Shown here: positions 1 to 11,280 of the stretch, in pieces
How the letters are laid out: each line of letters opens with the position of its first letter
Numbering within the stretch: the stretch's first letter is position 1
From: Porpolomopsis calyptriformis
Taxonomy: Eukaryota > Basidiomycota > Agaricomycetes > Agaricales > Hygrophoraceae
Assembly: GCA_951640195.1 (NCBI GenBank)
Contig: OX621171.1
Coordinates: forward strand, 1,674,001-1,738,000
Direction: 5' to 3'
DNA length: 64,000 bases
Translations under genes and position numbers: made by a program
Notes under the pieces: model-generated
What the model saw: the letters and a program-made list of their open reading frames with translations, nothing else
Database searches by the model: none
What the model was told of the DNA's origin: nothing

Positions 1-2695
1 TTGCGACTCCTTCTGCAGAAATGTTTGAAGTCGTCGGAATGAAATGAGCGCGTTTGGTAAAGCGATCAACAACAACTAAGACAGCATCGTAGCCAGATGA
101 TTGGGGGAGTTCCATGATTAGATTGGTGGTGATTTCTTCCCAAGGTCGAGATGAAGGGGGAATGGGTTCCAGGAGACCTGCAGGCTTCGAAGGATAAAGC
201 TTGACTTGTTGGCAGGTCGGACAGGATGATACGAATACACGGATGTCAGGGGCAGCACTACTCCAGGTGTAGTTCCGCAACACAAGCTCACGTGTCTTCT
301 CAATTCCGGGATGGCCTCCATGGGGTAGGGAGTGGGTCAATCGAATTATCTCTGTGCATAGTGATACGTCCGCTGGCACGACAATACGATCTCCTGCATC
401 TCTCACAATTCCGTCAGTGAAGGAGTAGCAGGAAGAGGGATCGGATAGTTTGATGCGAATATCCTCTGGGATTCGATTGAAGTTGGGGAAGCGAAGTCTT
501 GACATGAAAGAGGGTTCGGACATGGAAATGATAGCATTGATAAAACGTTCAGGAGGGAGGAGGGCTCGACCTTCTAATTCTTCTTTTTCTGTACGACAGT
601 GATCGGGTCGGCGGGAGAGTCCATCAGCTTTGTTCTTGACTCCAGGGGAATACTCGATTTTGAAGTCAAATCTGCCTAAGAATTCCATCCAACGTGCTTG
701 TCGTCTGGAGAGGGATCTGTTCTGCATGAAATATTTGAGCGCCAAATTGTCCGTTTTTATCAATACAGTATCCCTTGCGCCTTCTAAAAGATAGCGCCAA
801 TACTTGAGGGAAGTGACGATCGCAAGCATCTCCAGATCGTGGGTAGGATAGTTGTACTTGGCAGGGAGCAAGGATTTCGAGAAAAAGCCAACAGGGTGCC
901 AACCATTGTCGTGTTTCTGAGACAAGACTGCGCCAATACCGAAATCAGAGGCATCGGTCTCCAAGAGATAAGGAAGGTCCGGTTGGGGGGTAAGAAGGAC
1001 AGGGGCTGTAGTGACGAGATGTTTGAGCTGTTCAAAAGCTTTTTGACACAAAGGAGACCAATCCCAAGGTTGGTCTTTTCGCAAAAGGCCACAGAGGGGA
1101 CGAACGACTGAGGAGAAACTCTTAATGTAACGACGCCAAAAGTTGGTGGTGCCAAGGAAGGATTGGAGATCTCGCAATTTCTGGGGGGTCGGCTAGTTGA
1201 TGATGGTGTCCACCTTTTTTGGGTTGATAGCGAGTTAACCCTTGCTGATAATTGTACCAAGATAGGTAACAGAGGTCTTCTCCATTTGGCATTTGACGGG
1301 TTTAGCGGATAATTGGTTTTTCTCCATGAGTTTGAGTGTTTCGTCGGTCCAGTGGCGAATTTCTTCAGGGGTGTCGCCCATGATAAGAATGTCATCAATA
1401 TAAATGTGGACACAGCCAGAGTCCAAGACGGGTTTGAAAAGAACGTCTATCATTCGTTGAAAAGATGCTGGGGAATTTCGTAGTCCAAAGAACATAACGG
1501 TCGGTTCAAAGAGTCCTCGATTGGTGATAAAAGCCGCTTTCCATTCATCGCCTTCCTTGAGTTGTATGTTGTTAAATCCCCATCGAATATCGATAACAGT
1601 AAAGAGAGAAGCAGTAGCAAGCTTCGGTACTTGGAGGATTTCCGACAAAAGGGGAAGGGGATAACGATCAGGAATGGTTCTTGAATTGATGTAGCGATAG
1701 TCCTGGATAGGATGTAGACCAGCACTGAGACCTTTGGCATTGATCTCTTCAGCCTTTTTCGCAAAGAAGAAAGGGGCAGCTTGGGGTGATTTCAATGGAC
1801 GTATTCGACCTGTTCTGAGATTCTCGTCAATAAACTTATTAAGTTCCACCTGCTCGTAGGGAGAGAGGGGATAGAGTTTTCCGACTTGAAATTTGGTGTT
1901 CGGGTAGAGGTTGATCGCATGATCAAAGGAACGTCGAGGAGGAAGTTTGTCGAATTCTGCGGTATGGAAAACACGCCAGAAAATGTGATAACGACTGGGA
2001 ATGAAGGATTTGATGTCCTCCTCGATGGAAACTGGTTGGGAGTGGTCAACTCCAACCAAGTGGATAAAGGAGTCATGTTTCAGACTTGAATCAAAGACAT
2101 AGAGTTCTTCCTGTGGGGGCAACACTCCGACTCGCATACTACTGAACAGCATGTCACCAGACGTGAAAGTTAAGGTGCCTTTTGTCCAATTGATGGTGGG
2201 GTTGTGTCGCAAGAGCCATGGGAAGCCGAGGATGACCTGTTGTTTTCTTCCTAAGTTGGTGACCTCCAACTGTATTCGTTCTCGAAAAGATAAATCTGGT
2301 GCCTCGATAAACAGGTCTGTATCATGCGTGATGGGACCTCCTCGGTTCTCGGAACCATCAGCGTTTCGTACTGGTACAACCTCATCCAACGGATAGGTCG
2401 ATATCTCCATTTGACGAATGAATGCTTCGTCAATAAAATTCCCTGAGGTGCCAGAGTCAATGAGTGCTATGATAGCCACTCGTCGAAGATTGTTGGCACT
2501 CGTGATCCAAAGATAGAATTCGAGAGTGCCTTTGCCCTGTTCAAGTGTGCCAAGAAAACAAAAACTTTTCATAGATGGTGGTACACATACATGGGACACA
2601 GCCAAAGTGCTTGGGCTCTCAGCACTTGGCCGGACTAAAAATCCTTTTGCTCTTTTAATGCTCAAGCTAGCGCAGCCCATCTCTCCTTGTCCCAA
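1..2695 (-). pseudogene. pol: Ty3/gypsy pol polyprotein (protease-RT-RNase H-integrase), broken
   Basis: Order on the minus strand: retropepsin with LIDSGTSG near 2455, reverse transcriptase with FGLRNSPASFQ and the YIDDIL box near 1390-1500, then RNase H with LLETDASDFGIGAVLSQ near 950-980, then an integrase HHCC zinc region (HGGHPGIEKT ... CPTCQQ) near 200-330. The open frame stops at 1235 with TAA where related elements have a Gln-like codon, and a TAG follows at a position expected to be Trp near 1196. The first integrase aspartate reads Asn (TTNLIMELP versus TIDLIVELP in the element at 55596-58385). All these changes are C-to-T or G-to-A transitions. The frame continues past the window start, so the chromodomain end is not seen. 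Confidence 0.9.
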
Positions 2696-2726
2696 TTCGC
2701 AATTCCCATATCCTTCAAGTCATCCT

Positions 2727-4218
2727 TCACTGTTCTTTTCTCTTTCTCGTCATCCTCCAGTACTTCCTCGATCCGCACTTCCAATTCTTCTGTGTTGACC
2801 TGATTGATTGTTCGGACATTTCGTCCTTTGCCTCAACCGCGGTTTCCTCCTTTTCCTCGAGTAGAAGTTGAGGTCTCATGACGTGCCGGAACGTCTTCAG
2901 CACGTGGGCTTCGACATTCATTGGCATAGTATCCTTTTTTGCCACAGTTGTAGCAGGTGATGGAGGAGTTGTCTCGTTTCGCAGTTTTGAGAGAGGCTTC
3001 TCTTGATTCTTGTTTGATCGGGGATGAAGTGGTAGTGGCGGAGCGGGAAGGGTTTCCTCGGGGACTCGATTTGGCTTCGGGCTTCTTTCCTTTTTAATCT
3101 CGACTTGACCACAAGGCTTGTTCGGCTTGTTGCTCCTGGTACTGTTCCTCGAACTGGGCCACCTTCGCCATCCAGTCCAGCAAGGTTGACGGCATATTGT
3201 CCATCGAGTAAATCCATGTTCGGATTGGCTGGGGGAGTCCGGCTTTATAAAATCAAAGTAGGGCGGCCTCGTTGTACTCAGTTCTTGCTGCATGTTGCAT
3301 GAACCGAAGGTTGTAGTCTTCAATCGTTCCTGTCATCTTCACTTTCTCTAGCTCGATCCGCGCCTTCGCCGCTGGGTTAATCCTTCCGAAAGCTTCTCGA
3401 AAATCGCCCAAAAATGTTGCGTAGTCCCACACGTAGTTTCTCGTTCTATCAACTCCTTCCGTGAACAGTCGTCCCCAAGCCCGTGGATTGCTGTCACCAA
3501 GATAAGAGAGCATGTAGATGATCTTCTGTTTGTCGTTGTAGTCCTTGACCACAAAATTGAGTCGACATTGGTGAATGAAATCTTCAAGCTTCTCAGAGGT
3601 TCCATTGTATTCGGTTGGATCGGCAATTTTGATTTTCGTGGGGGCTGGAAGTATGGGGGGAACAGTTGTCTGGGTGGATGGTTGAGGTTGAGGTTGAGTG
3701 GGAAAAGTTGGTTGGACGGATTGGGTTCTTCTTTGAGGATAAACGAAAGGATTCGAGGGGGAAAGTCCAGGTCCTTGAAGTACAGATCATCGTCATGGGG
3801 GAGGGGTGGCTGGTTCAGATTCTTCTCGTCGACTTTCTTTGAGGGTTTTCAGCTCCTTTCGGAGTTCGTCATTGACGTCGACTTCGTTGTAGTACCAGCC
3901 ACGGAACTGGTTGATTTGTGCTCTTAGGTCTCTGAGCTCTTGTTCCATGTTGAATGGGACGACGACTTCTTCTTCTTCTTGGATGGTAGCGGGGATGTTG
4001 CTGGGTCTGGGTATGGGAACGGTTTGATCGGCCTCATACTCTTGTTGAGATGTTTGAGACATTGATGTTAGCGATGATGATGAGGGGGAAAGGGGGATGA
4101 TGGATTGTGCAGGGGTTTGGAATACTATGGGTTGAAAGGGAGTATCTGAATCTGCAGATGAGAAGATTGACCTTGTTAAGTCTTTGGCAGGATCCAGAGT
4201 GGAAGTGATTTGGTGCAC
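2727..4218 (-). pseudogene. gag: Ty3/gypsy gag, broken
   Basis: The N-terminal part starts at 4218 and contains a Ser/Pro-rich stretch followed by a charged helical segment. The retrotransposon gag core follows at about 3253-3660 (EYNGTSEKLEDFI, later RTEYNEAALL), then a nucleocapsid zinc knuckle near 2925-2965 that reads CYNCGKKGYYANEC. The knuckle histidine is replaced by Tyr, a C-to-T change that should weaken zinc binding. Several in-frame stops interrupt the frame, for example after the Pro-rich segment near 3795 and after AALL near 3253. It lies directly between the 5' LTR and pol, as in the complete element further right. Confidence 0.85.
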
Positions 4219-4237
4219 AAGAAGGAAGTTTGATTCT

Positions 4238-4605
4238 TGTTATAATTCGGTAGTCGAGGGTTTTACTTCTCACGTTGGAGGGGCTGATAAGGAATATGAA
4301 TTCGACTAAAGAGTGGGGGAGCTAACTAGGAATCGAACTTAACCTACTGACTAGAGGTCAGGCTTTATATACTAACTACCTGAGTTGCCATGAGTCAGTC
4401 GTATGTATGATTACAAAGCGGAATCCGGAATGTGACTAGTGAAGAGTCACAAAAAGAATAACGGAAACGGAATGTGACTCATGAAGAGTCGGAAAGAAGG
4501 TACATGTGACTAGTCTTTATATATAAAGCAGTAAAGCGGAAGGTGAATGGAACAAAGACTAATCAAGTATGACTAAAAGGAAAAAGGAAAAAAGTGTCCA
4601 TGACA
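4238..4605 (-). repeat. 5' LTR of the minus-strand gypsy element
   Basis: Reading the minus strand, the LTR begins TGTCATGGAC and ends TATAACA, followed by AGAATCAAACTTCC. The complete element at 52823 has the same terminal dinucleotides and the same first internal bases (AGAATCAGACTTCC), which fixes both edges. Length is 368 bp. The flank GTAAT at 4606-4610 is the expected 5 bp target duplication. Confidence 0.85.
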
Positions 4606-7299
4606 GTAATGACAATGATCTTTCAAGATTTTATCGGCATATTCATGCATACCTATCTCGATGATCTATTCGTCTATAGTGCTTCCGTCTTGGAGCACGA
4701 ACAACACTTGGGTCTCATGTTTGGTAAACTATGAGAATACAAGTTCTACCTCCAAGAGGAGAAGTGCAAACTGTACGCCGATGTTATCGACTGTCTAGGT
4801 CATAAGATAGACGACAAAGGGCTACACGCAGACGCCGATAAAATGGCAAGAATACGTGATTGGCGACAACCGCGCAATTACAACAATGTCCAGAAATTTA
4901 TAGGACTCATACAATATCTGGCACATTTCCTGCCAGATATCTCAAGTTATACAGGGCCATTAGCAGCCATGACAGCAAACGGGCAACCGTTCGTGTGGAG
5001 ACCAATCCACAATAAATGCTTTGAAACAATAAAGCAGATATGCTGCTCAACACCTATACTAGTGCCAATACGTTACAAGAAAGATGAACCCATATGGGTC
5101 ATCTGCGACGCCTCAATACATGGCATCGGCGCAATGTATGGACAAGGTCCTACCTGGAAAACCTGCAGACCAGCAGGATTTATGTCACAAAAGTTTACAG
5201 ATGCTCAATGAAATTATTATACGTTCGAGTATAAAACAATCGCGATACTCAAAGCTCTCCTTAAATGGGAGGACAAACTGATAGGATATTGGGTTCACGT
5301 TGTGACCAACCATCAAGCTCTTGAGTTCTCCAAGACACAAAGATGCCTGTCTAGCCAACAAGCTCATTGGATGGAATACCTGTCAAGATTTGACTTTGAC
5401 ATAACATACATCAAAGGGCAACTGAATAAAGTTGCCAATGCATTATCACGTTATTATGAAAGTGATACATGGTATGACGCTCATCCTATGAGCAAATACG
5501 TAGACATAGATATACGTCTAGACCCAGAAAAGGATGATCTCCCTTGGGATTGTCTAAATGAAATTAATACTGGAGCCATCGAAATGAAGGCTATCCAGGT
5601 TATCGAAGATATTCAACAACGCCAAAGCAATCGTCTTCTCGAATGAGAAGAAGATAGAGATGCACAAGCGGCAGCACTCGCGCTAGTTCCGATTCCAGAA
5701 ACAGAACCGATGAAAAAATTAAGATTGTCTCTGGATGATCCAATGATATTCCAATCCCGTAAATGGGGAGAGAACTTGCGCGCTTGTATAGAGCGTGATA
5801 AATCACTGACAGTAGCGATTTGCGGAGGATAGATATCCGACGCATTATTCAGCAAGGCTCTCGAGAACCCTGATCACCATAAGGCGTTCACTGTCCGTGA
5901 AGGCCTGATTTGGTCCAATAATTTGGGGGGAGAGGAAGTACTATGTATCCCATCTGCAAAGATGGGACAAGAATCAATCTTCGGCCTGATCATTGATCAA
6001 GCACACTCAATAGTGGGCCATTTTGGTCCACAATGTACCGCCGACTATGTAAGATGATGGTACTAGTGGCCTAAGATATTTAGCCACATTAAACAATTCT
6101 ACAAGTCATGTCAGACTTGTCAAATGTCGAAAGACGACATGCAGCACCCAACAGGACTGTTCCACTCATTACCCATACCCACGAAACCGTGGCAATCAAT
6201 AGGAATGGACTTTATTGGTCCATTTCCTGAAATTGACAGGTACAATTACCTATGGGTAGTCATTTGTCAAATGACATCAATGATCCACCTAATTCCAGTA
6301 AATACCAAAACAAAAGCGTCAGAGCTTTCGTGGATCTACTTACAAGAAGTAGTAAGGCTTCACGGCCTTCCCGAAAGTATAGTCTTGGACAGAGACTTGA
6401 AATTTACCTCCAAATGGTGGAGTGAACTTCATAGGCTCTTAGGAGCTAAACTATTGATGTCTACATCTTTCCATCCTCAGACGGATGGCGCAACTGAACA
6501 AGCCAATCGTTCAATAGGTCAAATCCTCCGAGCAACCGTAAGCTTGGATCAACGAGACTGGATCGCAAAGATCCCGATGACCAAATTCACGATTAACGCG
6601 AGTATCAGTGAAGCTACAGGCTTCGCCCTGTTCGAGCTGAACAGAGCATATATGCCCGCTATGATTAAGCAGGTAGAAAATACTGCTGAGACACCGCCAG
6701 GTGTCCAAGCATTTGCTCAACAAGCACTGCAGAATCTGGCAGCTGCTCACAACGTGATCATTGCGCATCGCATATTTCAAAGACACTATGCTAATCAGCA
6801 TAGAAGGGAAGAACCGTTGATTACAGTAAACGACTTCGTGTACCTATCGACTAAGAACCTTAAACTACTGCAAGGTAGAGCAGGGAAACTACTGCCAAGG
6901 TTCATTGGGCCATACAAAGTCATATGGGCCTTTCCTAATGAATCCAACTATGAGTTGGAACTCCCTGACGAGCTTGCGAAGCGACGGATTCATCTGCGCT
7001 TTCACATAAATTTGCTGCATCCGCACCATCCAAACGATGATGCATTATTCCCTAACCAAGCGTCAGTAGATGCTTACGACTTCAGTGAACCACTTCAAAC
7101 TGAATGGTTAGTCGATGAAATAGTCGGCCATAGGTGGGACAACCGAAAACTTGAGCTGGAGGTTTGTTAGAACCTCGGAGACACAACTTGGGAGCCCATC
7201 TCATTGTGTAAAGAGCTTAGTGCTCTAGATAAATATCTAACCCTAATGGGTGTAGATACCCCTCATCAACTGCCGAGACAGCCAGTTAATAGGCACTGA
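4606..7299 (+). pseudogene. pol: gypsy pol (RT-RNase H-integrase-chromodomain), broken
   Basis: RT resumes with FQDFIGIFMHTYLDDLFVYS (4620-4680), the catalytic YLDD box. RNase H follows with VICDASIHGIGAMYGQ near 5100-5140 and ends at ANALSRYYES near 5460. Integrase has the zinc region (GHFGP ... CQTCQM), the DDE residues MDFIGPF, LDRDLKF and TDGATEQ (6210-6500), and a GPYKVI C-terminal module. A chromodomain-like end reads EWLVDEIVGHRWDN then, after a stop, GDTTWEP. In-frame stops occur near 4729, 5209, 5644, 5830, 6056, 6068 and 7168. Most fit Arg CGA to TGA or Trp TGG to TAG, so the lesions are transition-biased. The open stretch 6124-7170 is integrase. Confidence 0.88.
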
Positions 7300-7514
7300 A
7301 TGCTGACCGCACTCAGAGCCTTGAGGCGTGCTGACAAGCACACCTCGTATGCACGCTAAACCAAGCGCGACTGATAATTGCCTTAATTGGCAATCAATGG
7401 ACCGGACATACCCGGTCCGGTGGCAGACTCACCCCAATTGGGGTAATTAGAGGCACCAAAATGATGCCACAAGTCTAAGCATGACCTGTATAAAAGCACG
7501 ACAAACAAAAAACA

Positions 7515-9162
7515 ATGGTAGAAAATTTTCTACCCTGTACGACGATGTCAAACGAAAATAACATGCCCACAAGCATAAGAGCAAGCCCCCGCCCCGTAGA
7601 CCCGAGACAACTGGAAACGGTGGAAGACGACAGGGATCAGCTAATGGCTGGTCCCAATGAAGTCATCAGACCCCCGCGCCAAACACGGCGTGGGCCCTCT
7701 TCTGAAGGGGAGAGAGCACCACTCTCAACAAAACACAAGTAACTCATCAGAGTTACCCCCGAAAACATGGGTGTGTAACAGCACCATCAACGTCGCAATA
7801 CACTCCAGTCACTGGAGGTGTAAAGTCTGCAAAGACTATGTAATGCATGTCATCGAAGACAGCGTGTATGAAGACGCCTCGTTGAAAGAGGCATTTGATG
7901 ACTGCCACAAGGCACACCAAGAGGAACTCGTCACAGCGCGACAAAACGAAGCGATGGGATTACCCCCTCCGTGTGGAACTCGATCTGCAGATGACCACGG
8001 ATACCCAGTCAACACACGCCAATAGCGCACTCTGTTTATTCAAGCCCAAGAATCAGGCAATAATGAGGCTCTTGAACTTGCACGATCGTTCATCACGACA
8101 GCATAGGTGACTCCTTGAGAGAGCAGAACGGATGCTCAACACGTTGCGTTAATCAATTAGAGAGTTCCCACCTGGGCTTCAGGTGATTCCACCAATGCAC
8201 CTGTACAGGTGCCAACTTCTTCTGTGCCTGGACAGATTAACCTGTCTCAGCTAACTGCCACGAGCTCCCCGGAAGAGTGGGCTCGTTGGTTCTACATAAA
8301 CTGCCATGCTGCGCACCCTGGAGTGCGCTTAGAATGAGATGGCAGCATTTCGCTGCGAAGCCTCCACAGGATGCTTTTGGTTAGTTGACACAAACCAAAG
8401 TCACCCAAGACCTGTGCTCCCGCAGGATCATCGACAGACGCCAACCAGATATGGTCGCAATACATCAGAGCGATGGCCCTCCTATTTGGAATGCCTGGCC
8501 ACTATCGCTCACTTGTGACGGGGTTGAACCTGTCCATTGTGGAACCCACCAGAGAACCAGCCTGGTACTCTGGATCATCCAATGTCACAGAACAATCCCT
8601 CATTCCATTCTTTGCCGGACAAGGCGTTACGTTTGAACAGGTGGACAACGCCTTTGTCTATGCCTTCCAATGGCTCCAGGACACCCTCCAGGGTAATGTC
8701 TCGGACTTATCCTCCCTCGAGACATACAGAGAGTCTGTGCGTAATACACTGGCAAGGAATGGCATTCCTTCATCACTTCGTGACAGAAATGACACATGGT
8801 TCCGGGATGGACATCCTCGCTGACATCCCCAGTCTCATATCTCGTCTAATGACGAATCTGTTGCCCCATCCGCAGGCCTTATCACCCAAGACGCATTTGA
8901 TGCGTCTAACTTGTTCACTCGGCGTGGACAAATCACATACACGCTCACCAAGCGTGGACCACCCCATGGCTGGGACTCATCCCGCACTTCGCGATGCTGT
9001 TCACGGCATGATTCACAAGGCAGCGCTGCGCCGCCAGGCAGCGATAGTGAGCAGGTTTCACTTGGCTCACCGATACCCGAACCTGAGCCATCTTCGCTTC
9101 AGGAACGTATTGATAGTACATCAGAGATACCTGACGTCCCGATGGACTACGGACGAATGTAG
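7515..9162 (+). pseudogene. degraded ORFs between integrase and 3' LTR, unknown function
   Basis: Downstream of pol and before the 3' LTR lies about 1.8 kb with decayed protein-like frames. Pieces include 7515-7742, a segment near 7765-8025 with a Cys-x2-Cys then Cys/His arrangement (RCKVCKDYVM ... CHKAH), and 8473-8823 (MALLFGMPGHYRSLV onward). The pieces are in different frames, so indels and stops have accumulated. The location is where some gypsy elements carry an extra third ORF. I do not recognise a family, and a captured host gene is equally possible. It is annotated as part of the element only because it lies between its integrase and its LTR. Confidence 0.4.
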
Positions 9163-9288
9163 TTGTCACCGCAGTTGTATTACTACGGCGTTTATTTTCT
9201 ATTCTTCTTAATTCTTTCTATGTAGTATATAGATCGTTTTACGTGTATTCTGCCTGGCTATCAGGCTTAACTTACCCCAGCAGTTAAG

Positions 9289-9470
9289 CCGAAGGGGGAG
9301 GATGTAACAGATATGTTACATACAGCCACCATGCTGTGTTTGTACATATTTGTACCAGATACCTTAAGTACTGGTTACGCTTAGGTAAACAATAAGTTTA
9401 CATCCCACTCCCACTTATACCAGATTGCCCCAATACATTGGTTCTGTGCATATCCTGGTATTGAGCAAAG
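9289..9470 (+). repeat. polypurine tract and start of 3' LTR
   Basis: The tract AAGCCGAAGGGGGAGGA (9286-9302) is followed by TGTAACAGATATGTTACATA at 9303. A purine tract directly before a TG-starting LTR is the standard Ty3/gypsy 3' arrangement. The LTR starts with a short inverted motif, TGTAACA...TGTTACA. Its end cannot be placed from this window; 9470 is only where a different sequence begins to look coding. Confidence 0.55.
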
Positions 9471-10235
9471 TGTGATAACTTATCCCCAATCCTTACACCC
9501 CCCTAGGCTGCTCAAGAATGACATGGAATGGCTACAGCCCAGGCTAGATGTTGCAAACTTGTCCCCAGGTGTAACCTCATTTCAGCGTCTCAAAGCAACC
9601 TGGAAGATCCTGTTCAAGCCAGGGCAAGAGGTTGAAAGCAAGTCAATGGTTGTTTGGATGGGGAGCAATAACAAAACCTTAACCTTCTTCTCTGGAGGTT
9701 CTAATCCCAAGTCTGCCAAGATTGTGCTATTAGATTTTGCTTCTGCTGTAAAGAGCCTAATAGACTCACTAGAGAACCTCTTGGCATCTATGCTCTAAAA
9801 GCTAGAGGCCGATGTCAACTTAACTTCCTTCCCCCTAGATGCTATCATCGATAATCCTCTTCTCCAAACCTCCATCTTTGAACAAAACCTGACCATCTTT
9901 TTCAACCCGCCACCTCCTGCGCCTACTTTTAGCTCAAAGCAATCTTCATCCTAGCTTAAAAATGATCAGCGAATCCTTGAGCTGATCGCCACCCTCATAT
10001 ACCTCACCTGCGGCATCCCTCCGAGAGCTTTTCAGGCTGTCAACCTTTGCTTCAGTGGGACCTCCCTGGAGACCCGAAATCTGCTTCACCTTAATGGTTA
10101 CCCAGTCATTGCCTGGCCAAAGAGGAAGTAAGGTTGTCAGATGAAACAGGCCAGCCTCTGGATGCTTTCCAAACAGCTCGCCACCCCCATCTACCTCTAC
10201 CTCATGCTCATCCGACCAGCCTCGATCCAAGTAAT

Positions 10236-10636
10236 TGTCACGGTCGTAATTTTCTTCTTTTTCCTTTGTCTTATCGTATGCAAACCTATCTCTTATCTTG
10301 GGATTCCCCATACTTGTCGTTGGGATTCCCCATTACCTTTCTTCGGGATTCCCCACTACTCTACCTATATGTGGACACCTTTCATTTCCGCTCTTGTTTC
10401 AACCCCTTTATGATTCGTCATCAGTCACGATGACTCATCCTTATCTCCAACACATGTTTATGTCGCACTGACTCACACAGATAAGTAGTCAGTATATAAA
10501 GGGTACTTCTGTATGTATCAGACCTTAAGTCTGATTCCTCGTTAGTTACTCATAACAAGGACTTGGAACCATACTTTATATCTCTTGGGACAGAACACCC
10601 GAAGTAAAACGCGTTCCAAACAACCGGTTTATAACA
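10236..10636 (+). repeat. solo LTR, same family as the complete gypsy element
   Basis: It starts TGTCACGGTC and ends TTTATAACA, 401 bp. It matches the LTRs at 52823-53233 and 59328-59727 along its whole length, including three GGGATTCCCCA boxes and the TATATAAA at 10493-10500. It is flanked by GTAAT on both sides (10231-10235 and 10637-10641), a 5 bp target duplication. A lone LTR with intact duplication indicates LTR-LTR recombination after insertion. Confidence 0.93.
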
Positions 10637-11080
10637 GTAATAAACAGTCTAGGCTACACACCTGTCTGAGCTCTGCAGATGCACCTCTTCGCATCTGTGA
10701 ATGCTTCCCACAGACAAGATCAACCTACCTGGTCCCCCGCTCACCTCATCCAAGTCCTCCTTGGAGAAACAAAAGCACACTTCAACTTTGCCCTCTCCCC
10801 CAACTTCCTGCGGCAAATCATGACGGCCATATACAACAAGCACTTTCCCGACCTCATCCAATCCTTCAACCCAAACTTGAGCCCCCAATGCGAGGATTCA
10901 GTCCACACCTCAGCTGCCAATGTCGCCATGGGACATACCAACGCCACCATGCGCTGCAACTATGGCAGGACTGATCTGGCTGCTACCTGCCATCTCTCTG
11001 ATGGCAGCATCACTCTGTTCTTCCAAGTCAGCCAAGCGTGGCAGACAATGCTGGGCTTTCCATCTGGAGGCTATCCCTTA

Positions 11081-11280
11081 TGAGGGACCAAACTGGACAA
11101 AAATCAAAATTTGTCAATTTGACAAGTCTGAATTACCAAAAAAGGCAGTATCCTGCAGGATCCTGCACTCTCCTGCACTCTCCTGCAGGATCTCACACTC
11201 TCCTGCAGGATACTGCCTTTTTTGGTAATTCAGACTTGTTAAATTGACAAATTTTGATTTTTGTCCAGTTTGGTCCCTCA
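11081..11280. mobile_element. 200 bp palindromic MITE with TA target duplication
   Basis: The left end starts TGAGGGACCAAACTGGAC and the right end is its inverse complement, with about 85 bp arms that can pair almost completely. The centre carries tandem CCTGCAGGA/CCTGCACTC units. TA is present on both sides (11079-11080 and 11281-11282). No coding capacity. TA duplications and long inverted repeats fit Tc1/mariner-type MITEs. It interrupts the relic gene between its 11060 and 11285 pieces. Confidence 0.88.

Larger units (their letters stand above)
1..4605 (-). mobile_element. Ty3/gypsy LTR retrotransposon, truncated by window start
   Basis: Read on the minus strand, the element runs from its 5' LTR (4238-4605) through gag (about 2727-4218) into protease, reverse transcriptase, RNase H and integrase, and leaves the window at base 1. 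The outer edge is followed by GTAAT (4606-4610), which would be one copy of the 5 bp target duplication; the other copy is outside. The host site is the reverse transcriptase of a second gypsy element, whose reading frame resumes at 4606. Gag and pol carry several nonsense codons and the first integrase catalytic Asp reads Asn, so this copy looks inactive. LTR termini and gag/pol layout resemble the complete element at 52823-59727. Confidence 0.92.
4606..9470 (+). mobile_element. second Ty3/gypsy element, 5' part displaced by nested insertion
   Basis: The visible part starts inside reverse transcriptase immediately after the nested element and runs through RNase H, integrase and a chromodomain-like tail to about 7299. 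It continues with a 2 kb region holding degraded ORFs, then a purine-rich tract ending GGGGGAGGA at 9302 and a putative 3' LTR start TGTAACAG at 9303. The missing 5' part (LTR, gag, protease, start of RT) should lie left of the window, beyond the inserted element. The right end is not fixed, because no second LTR copy is available for comparison. Confidence 0.8.

Noticed and set aside
10585..11247. overlapping frames at 10585-10974 and 10920-11247
   Set aside because: They run through the LTR end and the MITE; the family-like frame is 10679-11083.
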